Positions 54,660 to 64,000 of a DNA stretch of 64,000 bases are shown piece after piece. The position numbers were made by a program, and so were the translations under genes. The notes under the pieces were generated by a model, which ran no database searches, was not told the origin of the DNA, and was given only the letters and a program-made list of their open reading frames with translations. The stretch is from Ascaphus truei (lineage: Eukaryota; Chordata; Amphibia; Anura; Ascaphidae). Location of the stretch: the NCBI GenBank assembly GCA_036426205.1, contig CM071570.1, positions 75,439,771 to 75,503,770 on the forward strand. Direction: 5' to 3'. Within the stretch, counting starts at the first letter, position 1. Each line of letters starts with the position of its first letter.

Positions 54660-57350
54660 CATAAATGATACTACTGTATGGGCGGCGGGGGCGAGATGTG
54701 TTTGCAGCAGAGAGAGATCCGCTGCTCTCTCTCTGCGCAAACATCCGCACATTAAAAATTATTTGAAATACATTTTTATTGATAGTGTAGATGTGCAGGG
54801 GGTCTGCGGAGCTGAACCGCGTTGGTTTTAGGTCTGGGGACCCCGTGCCCCCCGAGATACAGGCCCCTTTAGGGGGTGCCGGTATCCCTCTGCGTTTAAA
54901 GGTCCCGATCACGTGACCGCGGCCTGTAAACCAAGCAGAGCAGAGGGATACCGGCACCCCATAAAGTGGCCTGTATCTCGGGGGGCACGGGGTCCCCAGA
55001 CCTGAAACCTGTGCGCTTCTGCTCTGGAGACCCTCTGCACATGTACACTATCAATAAAACACATACAATATACAGTATAAATAAACACTCGTTCTTTACC
55101 TTAGCGTCTATGCGCTATGGTAAAGAAGCATTATTTTAATAATATTGTAAAGTGAGCAGGGGGTTCCCTGAGCCAGAAATTAATGCTCAGGGAACCTCCC
55201 CCCCCTGCTCCTGATCAATATTATTAAAAATACGGAAAATGCTGCGTCATTACCATAGCGGATAGCCGCTAAGGCAATGAAGGGGTTAAGGCATAATAAA
55301 CAATTAATACATTCAATACATATTTTTCACGTCTGTGTTAAAACTCCCTGCCTTCTCTCTAATCTATGTAAAACCCCCTCCCCCTATTCTCGCTTTTAAA
55401 ACGCCCTGCCTTCTCTCTAATCTATGTAAAACCCCCTCCCCCTATCCCCCTATTGTGTGTGTGCGTTAAGCTTCCCTGCAAGCTATGTAAAAAAACCTCC
55501 CCCTATTGTGTGTGTGTGTTAAATCTGCCTGGCCTGTGTTTCTGATTGCTGAGTGCTCTGATATATATAAATATATATATATGACCCCAACAACACCTAT
55601 ACCCCCCTAACATACAAAACAGTAATGGGCACAATGACTATTATCCACAAATGGATAATAGTGCAGTTGTCCATTTAAAATACATACAGAACAATAAAGA
55701 CATTAAATACATGCATATCATTTCTTGCCACTGTATGTATGTATGTCTAGAGAGATATATACATACAGGGTAAGAAATGATAGTGTTGTAAAAGCTTGTT
55801 TTAAACGTATTTTACTACGGTATTTAATGTGTTTAATAATGGCCAAATAATGTATTATCCCTATGTGGATAATAGTTATTTGGCACATTATTGTACTGTA
55901 TGTGCTGGGGGGACGGGGGTTTTGGCCCCAAGGGTATGTGGTAGGACTCCCTTGTGGGTAGTGGGTGAGGGTGGTTAGGCCTCAGGGGGTGGGGGGGTTA
56001 GTGGGGGAGGGTATGTGGGTGATGGTGAGTTAACCCCTTAATGACTGTAGCGGTTAATAACCGCTATGGTGATTAAGGGGTTAGGGGACATTACATTGGA
56101 TGTTTTTATTCTTGTGTCTGTTTTGCAGAAGCGGATGGGGCATGGGCAGGATGAAGATGAGGATGGCCTTCATCATGGCAGCCGCACATGGGTGAGTGCT
56201 ATATGTATTTAATGTCTTTATTGTTCTGTATGTATTTTAAATGGACAACTGCACTATTATCCATTTGTGGATAATAGTAATGTTGCCCATTACTGTATTG
56301 TATGTTGTGTATTGCTGCTATGTTTATTGGGGGCATTTGTCCCCAATAAACATGCTATTATGCGTTAACCCCTTCATTGCCTTAGCGGCTATCCGCTATG
56401 GTAATGAAGCAGCATTAATGTATTTTAGTAATATTGTGCGGGAGCAGGGGGCCCCCTGAGCTGAACTGCATTGATTTGTGGCTCAGAGACCCCCTGCTTC
56501 CCGAGTTACAGGCCCCGGTTTGGGGCATCGGTTACAGTGTCGACGCCATGTTTATTTCGGGCACGTAGCGTATGGGACGCTATAAACATGGCGGCGACAC
56601 TGCCCATCCGATCACACATACCGGGGCCTGGAACTCGGGAAGCAGGGGGTCCCTGGTCCACAAAGTGATGCGGTTCAGCTCGGGGGTCCCCCTGCTCACT
56701 GTACAGTATTATTAAATAAATATTCATGCTGCTTCGCTACCATAGCAGATACCCTCTAAGGTAAGGAACGAGTCTTTATTGATATGTGTGTTTTATTCAT
56801 AGTGTAGATGTGCAGAGGGTCTCCGGAGCTGAACCGCTTTGGTTTTAGGTCAGGGGACCCCTGCTTCCCGAGATACAGGCCCCTTTATGGGGTGCCGGTA
56901 TCCCTCTGCTTTGTTTACATTCCTCAGTCACGTGATCGGGACCTTTAAATGCAGAGGGATACCGGCACCTCATAAAGGGGCCTGTATCTCGGGAAGCAGG
57001 GGGTCCCCGAACCTGAAACCAATGCGGTTCAGCTCCGGAGACCCCCTGCACATGTACACTATGAATAAAAATTGTTTAAAAAATAATTTTTATTGTGCTG
57101 ATGTTTGCGCCGAGAGAGCAGCGGATCTCTCTCTGCTGCAAACACAACTCGGCAGGGGACGGCTTCTCGGCAGTTTCTCGCCAGGCAGCCGTCTCGCCAC
57201 CGGTTACACACCATTTCATCAAATGGTGGTGGTGCATTCATTCGCCAGGGATTCGCCCCTTACAGCAAACAGCCAGTTTAACACGCCAAAAACATGGCTA
57301 ATTGCTAAACTGGCTAATGCATTTTTCCGCTGCTTACTGCATGATGCCCT
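54660..57350. mobile_element. large fold-back DNA element array
   Basis: Successive palindromes: about 54695-54750 (TTTGCAGCAGAGAGAGAT against CTCTCTCTCTGCGCAAAC), 54789-55048 centred near 54915 (GGGTGCCGGTATCCCTCTGC against GCAGAGGGATACCGGCACCC), ATTATCC hairpins at 55619-55677, 55831-55891 and 56239-56295, TTAA-type hairpins at 55091, 55241, 56030, 56365 and 56734, and two more long palindromes at 56435-56700 and 56805-57060. The right end is GCATGATGCCCTAGG with the ATGGCTAATT..GCTAAC subterminal part. No protein is encoded. It may be several elements nested in one another. Confidence 0.65.
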
Positions 57351-58784
57351 AGGTCTTTTTAGTATCTGGTCAAATCTGTTAGAAATAATACATTCTGCTT
57401 TTAAATCAAATTTTGTGTAGATTGTCATGTCTGCTGATAATGTATTTGCAACATTAATAATAATAATAAAAAAAAACAGTTAGTAAGGTTGAGGGTTTAA
57501 TCTATTCTAAGAAAAAATATTCTTCACATAATTGTTGGTTGGCTTGAAGACAAATAGGGATAAGAACATTTACAAATGTATGCTGTTTTGTTTTAATGCT
57601 TCACTCAAGCAGGGTTTTAGGATAAAATAAATGTTTAGCTGCTCTAAATGGAAACCAAATGAAAAATATGTAGAAAGCTGCAAAATGACAGGTGATTAAT
57701 ATGTAATTGTTTTTGTTACTATGCAGCTGAAAAATGTAAAGTAGAAACAGAAAATGGATGCAAAAGAGTTATTTGATAGAGAATGATTAAACTCTTATTT
57801 TCTTTGGATTTCTACCTCATGGAGGATTGTTGCTAGATGTTGTATATGAATGGTGTATGTATGTGGAAATTGCATATGCACCATCTGCAGCAATGCTTAA
57901 AGCTGATTTTCACTATACGGCAGGCCCCTGGAACGGAACCCGCCGTATTCCCGGGGCCCTGCTATAGTACAGTATTGTTGCTTTGAAACAGATCATTTCC
58001 ACTTTCTGGTTGCCGGTGCAATGTTCCTTGTGCATAAAAATGCACCTGTGAGACCTGTGGCACCAGCGTTTGCCAACATCTGCTTTAGTTCAATGCCAGA
58101 GCTGATGCCCTGAATGGCAGGGCTGTGGGGTCTAATCTATCACAAGTAACCACTTCATCACAAGGGCCTTTAGCCTGATTGGTCTTTAGGATATTTTTTT
58201 AGGCTATGTGACTCATTTAAATATACTTTGTATAGACATTGGCATAATTCCCAGGGAACCTGAGGTATGTTCCTTTTTCAGCACAGGCATCTCTCCCTAA
58301 TTTCTTTGGTGCGAGGTTTGAGGGGACATATATATACAACTGGAGATACTGTTAAGTTAGGAAGTCCTCCTTCTCCCTCTTTTCGTCCTCCTCCTCCTTG
58401 GTAATTCCGCCCAGAATGAAAACGCTTCTAAAAAAAAAGCCTTTTCTTGCTCGTTTGGCTTTTATGGGGAATTCTTTATATCCTCTAAATAAAATCTAGA
58501 GGTGTCATCTCCTAATTAACTCTACAGTACAATACTTTTCTGAATTCAGTCGTGTGCAGCACATTCGAGAAGCCTAATTCTTATAACCTATATGTAGTTA
58601 GTTGCTTGATACTAGAGGTAAGCATTCTATAAACGTGCCTGCAGCATGAAAGCTACGGTAGATATTTTTGCATGAATTAATTATTATTTTTTTACTTTTA
58701 AGGTTAATATGTCTAACTTGGTGACGATGCTGACAATTCAGTTCTTATTTTTTTGTACTAGACAGAGTACTTTTGCTTATTTTT
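57351..58784. other. no gene seen; one short hairpin
   Basis: Unique AT-rich sequence. At 57923-57976, ACTATACGGCAGGCCCC...GGGGCCCTGCTATAGT is a short palindrome resembling a very small MITE. Confidence 0.4.
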
Positions 58785-58935
58785 AGATTGTAAGCTCTTC
58801 GGGGCAGGGATTTCCTTTCCTATTGTCTGATTTTGCTGCACTTATTTGATTAATGTAATTCCCTGTACTGTATTCTTTGTGAAGCGCTGAGTACACTTTT
58901 GGCGCTATATAAATAAAGACATACAATACAATACA
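58785..58935 (+). repeat. frog-type interspersed repeat 3' end
   Basis: The phrases AGATTGTAAGCTCTTCGGGG, GCAGGGATTTCC and TTTGGCGCTATATAAATAAA are a signature I recognise from many amphibian genomes, ending here in a CAATA-rich tail (ACATACAATACAATACAA). The family name is not certain; a retroposon 3' end is likely because of the simple-repeat tail. Confidence 0.7.
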
Positions 58936-59190
58936 ATTTTTATTGTTAGGGATTTATTTATTTGAATAGCTATGTACTCCAACATTTTTAGAGATGTGAC
59001 CTTTCAGCAAACTCTGTCTGTCTTTGGATTCTTAGCTTTGTTTCTTCAGTATTCCACAGATATCTGCTTGCATGGTGGGGAGTGTTTAAACGGGATGATA
59101 GTTTTGTTATGGGAAATAATGGATATGTTCCCCATTTCCTGTTATCACAGAGGTTGGCAAGCACTGGGAGGTATGGACCAGATGCCAGTG

Positions 59191-61318
59191 CAGTGGTGTA
59201 GCTAGACATGCGCGGGCAAAATTTTTTGCAGGGCCCCGTTATACATGTTAGACAGGGTAGTGATAGAGGCGGGCATCAAGAGATGATAACGGTGGCTATG
59301 GCGGGCCACCACAGGGAAGCAGAGAAACAGCTGGTAGAGGAGTTAGGAGTTGCATGGAGGCAGAGCTGGATGGCCGGGGAGGAGCACGCTGTAGCAGCAT
59401 AGACACTGGAAGTAAGAAAGACTTCCGGGTCAGTCCACTAGGGTGCGCTCCTCCCTGCCTGTCCTGCTCTGCCTCCGTGCAACTCCATTTCAGGACCCCT
59501 TACTAAGCTGTTTCCTGTGTTATCATTACATAATCATGTGTTATCATTATCATTATCATTATCATGTTCAGGAATGAGGTCATGGGAATTAATTGAAGGA
59601 GTGATTTCTGATTTTAAAAAAAAATCTTGGCTTGTCTCATGACCCTGTTGTATGTATATATTTGTAAATGATAGCTGAAGATGGTTCAGAATTACAACCA
59701 GGACTACAGTAAGCAAGACTTTCTTCAAATTAGTGTTTCTAGAAAAACCTGATAACTTAATAAAGACCTTTTTTTTATATTCACTCCACTTCTGATTTAT
59801 AATAAAATAAGTTTGCCAGTTTTCCAGAGTAAAAATCTATGATTATTCACTGCTTAAAATATATATTCAATATATACCTGATAACATTTTGAATTTACCT
59901 TTATGCACTACTGTATGCTTGTCCTGCCGTTTGAAACATGATAATGCTAGTAATAGTAGTAGATAAAGTAGTTGTCAAACCGTTTCTCAGAGAACCGCGG
60001 TCCACAACAGATTTTAAAAAGAACAAAATGATTTGCACACATATAGATGAGCTTATTTGGCATTTGAAGGCCATGACGAGGGAAGTTTGAGTATTACTGC
60101 TATCTTAGAAATCAATAAGGAGTATGACTACACATTTTTAACTTTCCACCCTTCTTCTCAGAGATCAGATGCACAAAAAGAAGTTGGAGCTGCCAAATAA
60201 TTATGTTTACGATGTACTGTACCCACTGTCTGTGTCTACTGAGTGGTCAACCACTCTGACTACCAGTGACACCAGACCTATCACTTACGGGTCGTGTTTT
60301 CTTTTCTTCTGCTTTCGAATTTTGATACAGTTTATACTTTTGAAAGAAAGGAACCCTATTACCTCATTTTACTCTCTTTTTCAATCCAAAAAGAAATATG
60401 TGGAATGTGAGGTTTATACTCACCCTGTGAACTTCTCCCTTTGTCCCACGATTTGGAGCATTTCTCCTTTTATTTTTGTTTATTTTTCCTGGTTATATGT
60501 GCCACGAGATTTTTTTTTTAACCTACAAATTGAACCTTTTATACAACTGATTCTATACTTTTTTTTTTTTCAAACATAGCGTTTCTGCTCCGGCACTCTT
60601 GGTTAGCACCCACCCATTTTTGTGGTTTTGTTTGAATTATGCATTTTAGTTATTAAGTAATTTTTTTTAGTTGTTTGCATTGCTTACATGTATTTAATTC
60701 ATCTGTTGTGTCAGTGGCTCTTGCCATCTGATATTATGTAGCTTTTGTCATTTGGTTCATTTGGTTATAGTATAGTGTTTAGTTCACTATTCTTTATATA
60801 TTTATTTACTAATTATTTTGTGTGTTTATTTTATGTTATTGGTATTTGATACTCTTGTTTTTAGGTCCATATTTGGACATGATGTGCATTATCTATGCAA
60901 TAAATGTATACATATTTTATTGACCCCCCTGGTGCGCTGTTTGCATTTTTCTGGTGATTTCATACTTGTGCCTGCTCATGAAAGTACCATATGTTATTAT
61001 ACTGTGCAGCCAGCAGAGGAGTTAGGAGTTGCACGGAGGCAGAGCAGGATGGCCAGAAGGGGCACGCTCTAGCAGCATAGACACCGGAAGTAAGAAAGAC
61101 GTCCTGCTCTGCCTCCGTGCAACTCCTAACTCCTCTGCCAGCTGCTCCTCTGCTTCACTCTGACGACTCGCCACCGCGTACAATCATATCCCTCCGCCTG
61201 CCTTTATGTGAGGGAGAAAAGAGAGAGAGATTGTCAGCATCACCGCCGACAGGGGGGGAGAGCGGGCCCCCAAAAGCACGGGCCCTCGGACTTTGCACGT
61301 GTTATAGCTATGCCCCTG
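59191..61318. mobile_element. hAT-type non-autonomous element with 8-bp target duplication
   Basis: TGCCAGTG directly flanks both sides (59183-59190 and 61319-61326), a perfect 8-bp target duplication as made by hAT transposases. The termini CAGTGGTGTAGCTA and, reversed, CAGGGGCATAGCTA are inverted. No transposase is readable. A palindromic unit (AGTTGCACGGAGGCAGAGCAGG against CCTGCTCTGCCTCCGTGCAACT) is present twice, at about 59340-59500 and 61020-61140, on either side of foreign sequence, so the element has been enlarged from a few hundred bp to 2.1 kb by a nested insertion. Confidence 0.85.
59501..61007 (+). mobile_element. nested insertion, PLE-like tail
   Basis: The inserted 1.5 kb begins near an ATTATC microsatellite (59540-59563) and ends with TGCAATAAATGTATACATAT and CCCTGGTGCGCTGTTTGCAT, closely like the PLE copy 3 tail (CCCTGGTGCGCATTTGTGCA). 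No RT or ribozyme core was found. A frame at 60169-60579 has no recognised motif. Confidence 0.4.
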
Positions 61319-61326
61319 TGCCAGTG

Positions 61327-62689
61327 GCATTTCCGTGTCATCAGGGAGTGTTCCAGTGACATCCAGGAACCTTTCCAAATCAGGTAGAAGGAACAGAAAA
61401 TTACCATATCTGTAATGTTGGGATGTGTCCGAAGTTTGCTAAAAAGTCACATCTGCAAAAATTGTAAAGGGGAAAGTATAACAAACGTTTTTCCCTGTAG
61501 TAATGATTTCTAGAATTGTGAATCGAAGGGAAATTAAATTGCAGCATGAACTACCAATGGGATTGTTCTTTGTAAATTCAGTTATTTAGCACTCACTGTC
61601 AAAGATTGCAATACATGCAACAGTGGCATCTCCTTGACTCCTTGAAGTAGAGGACTTGTATTGTAGCACGATGATGCAATTTGGTCTGTAATGTAGCGCA
61701 AATACTTTTCTCTGATGAATCACTAGCTGGAAGCATTAAGCATAATGGGCCATATTTACTAAGCAATATTCTCCCATACAATAAGACACATTCTGGTGCT
61801 GGAAGACACCATACAACCCATTCAAGTCAATAGGCTGTAAGGTTTCTTCCTGTGCCCGAAGGTGTCCAATGGCAGAAGACATTGGTAAATATGTGGTAAT
61901 ATCTTTGAATGTCAGTATATTTTGATTTTTATGAATATAACCATATATTTTTGTAAGTTAGGCCGTGTTTTCGTGGTTACCAGAGGCCATCTGAACACCT
62001 AGGGTACTTTAGGTTGATCGGAATCTTTGAAGTTTCTTATATCTGATTGTTATACCCCTCTCTAAAACTCAAATAGGCAGTATTATCAGCTACAGTAAAA
62101 TCAATGGCTTGAAATTCTAGCGCAGTCTAGTTACAATTTCCCATACAAACTGAACTGTTTAGAACAAGAATGAACTGGGATCACTGTAAGAGAATTTTGT
62201 GGGGTATGTATTTATTGATGATGCAATTTGGTCCATAACAAAGTTTATTTATTATGCATTACTTTGAACTGGTGACAAATGTATGAACTATCATTTGATC
62301 TAATAATTAATGATTTCTTTAGCAAGGGCACCAACGCCACCTCAGACCTAGTGAATTAAAAAGGCAAAGTGAGAAAAGAAAACTACTCCATTTGCAAAAA
62401 CCACAAATCTACTGAAGAAGAGATTTTCAGACATTTTTAAAGCTCTGTACACCATAATTTCATCTTTAAATAACTATTTATGATGGTCCCCAAAAAGGTA
62501 TCATAACCTCCAATAAATCTACACATCAGGACCAACACAGTTGCTTGATAGTTACAAGAGATGAACGTGGGTTTAATATGCTTAGATAATAATTTCACTA
62601 ATTACCCTTATTCAATGCACATCTATGGTAGGAAAATCGGAAAAGTGAGCAAGAGTCAGTGAACATGTGTCAGTTCAATACTTACTTAG
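61327..62689. other. no gene seen
   Basis: Unique AT-rich sequence. GGGCCATATTTACTAAGCAA at 61748 resembles the start of a common frog MITE, but the other end was not secured (a worn GACATTGGTAAATATG lies near 61878). Confidence 0.4.
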
Positions 62690-63420
62690 TTACATAGTTA
62701 CATAGTAGATGAGTTTGAAATAAGACATGCGTGCATCAACTTCAACCTATGCTAAATTTAGACAACAGATACTTTATCCTATATCCGTACTTGCAGTATA
62801 TTGATCCAGAGGAAGGCAAACAGAAAACCCCAGTGAAATATCATCCAATGATATCTCATAAGGGGAAAAATAAATTCCTTCCGGACTCCAAGAATTGGCA
62901 CTCAGATTACTCCCTGGATCAAAATCCTTCCCATGTTTACTTATTTGGTATATCCCTGTATACCTTTCCTTTCTAAAAAGATGTCCAACGTTTTATTGAA
63001 CAAATCTATTGTATCTGCCATCACAGTCTCCATGGGTAATGAATTCCACATTTTTAACTGCCCTTACTGTAATGACCCCTTTCATTTGTTGCTGGTGAAA
63101 TCTTGTTTCCTCTAACCTTAAGGGATACCCCCGAGTCCTTTGTACTGCCCTTGGGATGAAGAGTTATTTTGAAAGCTTCTTGTACTGTCTCCGAATATAT
63201 TTGTATATAGTTACCATATCCCCTCTTAGATGCCTCTTTTCTAGTTTGAATGGGACTTGTGTTAATCCGATGGGCCATTAGTCTGTCTGCAGAAATGTCA
63301 CTGAAATGTTGAAGCATGTACCCAGCATGTACCTGGGTCTTGTTGGTGATAGCCCCATATTTTCCAAGGCAAGTTTTAGAATACTCGTCAGCGCATCTGT
63401 GCATAATGCTTACTTAAGGT
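62690..63420 (+). repeat. long frog-type interspersed repeat
   Basis: Begins TTAGTTACATAGTTACATAG and continues with CATCAACTTCAACCTATGCT, TTGATCCAGAGGAAGGCAAA, CATCACAGTCTCCATGGGTA and TATAGTTACCATATCCCCTC. I recognise this as a very common repeat of frog genomes. It is non-coding as far as known to me, and its class is not settled here. A fragment is at 43585-43650. Confidence 0.7.
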
Positions 63421-64000
63421 ACTTTGCTTACCCTAATAAGAGAATGAAGTCCTAAAAAATAAATGCAACATTTAACTTTCTTACCTTATTATCCATTTAC
63501 CTTAGTCTGGAAATTCTAAACACGGAGTATCTGTGCAAGACAAATAGAGGTTGAATAGGGCAATACAGCTGTGGCTGCATATAACAGGGTTTGAAGTGTT
63601 ATTTGTACATTTTTTGTTTTTGTGACTATTATTTAAATTGTCTGGGAAATTAGCACTAATAGCTTTATTTCTGTGTAAATCTCCCTCACATACTGTAATT
63701 TAAAATAGGCCTATTTTTTAGTTGGCAAATAGCAGCAAATTATCACTTGAACACTAGAGAAAGGCAGCAACTCATAAATTACAGTAATTGGCTACCACTA
63801 ATTCAGTTAATCACACATATCTTCACTCAGGCAATGCATTGTTCAAGGGATAATGACTCAACCTCCTGTCCATTATCACCATCATTTTTTTTGCATTATG
63901 ATTTAAACCTTGTAATTACACTTTTGTGTTATTTATTTTCTATATGGTTACAACAATGTATTCAGCACCTTACACTCCTGGAAGCTGATAAATAATTTTA
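63421..64000. other. no gene seen
   Basis: AT-rich sequence to the window end, with no recognised repeat. Confidence 0.4.

Noticed and set aside
60169..60579. 136-residue frame in the nested insertion
   Set aside because: Aromatic- and serine-rich text without a recognised domain, and T runs make it frame-fragile.

Overview
The window is from a large, repeat-dense vertebrate genome, most likely an amphibian and probably an anuran. The basis is the mix of element families: Penelope-like retroelements (PLEs) with GIY-YIG endonuclease and hammerhead ribozymes, a Ty3/Gypsy element that appears to carry integrase before reverse transcriptase, hAT-type and piggyBac-type MITEs, and several interspersed repeats I recognise from frog genomes. 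It is not prokaryotic and holds no CRISPR array, operon or tRNA/rRNA gene. I found no convincing host protein-coding gene; every ORF with recognisable homology belongs to a mobile element, and all of these are broken. Species and family assignments are from memory and pattern, not from a search.

Layout. 1-5.4 kb: an interspersed repeat with a (TA)n tail, unique sequence, then fold-back DNA elements built of palindromic modules. 5.6-6.8 kb: a probable solo LTR (TGTAGCC...GGCTACA, flanking CGTT). 7.2 kb: a Gypsy RT scrap. 9.2-10.6 kb: an intact hammerhead ribozyme, a 451-bp almost perfect palindrome and a mutated hammerhead. 11.2-17.1 kb: two Gypsy LTRs around a broken pol (integrase end, then RT and RNase H), into which a 632-bp terminal-repeat element and a fold-back element have inserted. 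18.1-19.3 kb: a hAT MITE and two PLE 3' ends in head-to-head palindrome. 19.4-21.8 kb: a GC- and CpG-rich block with a promoter-like core. 25.3-33.7 kb: four different minisatellite arrays whose copies differ mainly by small indels. 35.0-40.85 kb: a ribozyme-bearing inverted repeat followed by two same-strand PLE copies. 41-48 kb: mostly unique AT-rich sequence, a fold-back fragment with a nested MITE, a triple NRF-1-like site and a second ribozyme-bearing inverted repeat. 48.3-51.5 kb: a 5'-truncated PLE with intact ribozyme between two 397-bp direct repeats. 53-54.1 kb: two more ribozyme relics and a hairpin. 54.6-57.4 kb: the largest fold-back element. 59.2-61.3 kb: a hAT-type element with a perfect 8-bp target duplication and a nested insertion. 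62.7-63.4 kb: a long frog-type interspersed repeat.

The theme is RNA-level self-processing in mobile DNA. At least eleven hammerhead or hammerhead-like motifs can be read by eye. Three keep the full CUGANGA / GAA core and a paired stem I. They lie in PLE 3' regions, in the loops of long inverted repeats, and possibly in a small terminal-repeat unit resembling a retrozyme. The second theme is a family of fold-back elements assembled from at least four recurring palindromes.
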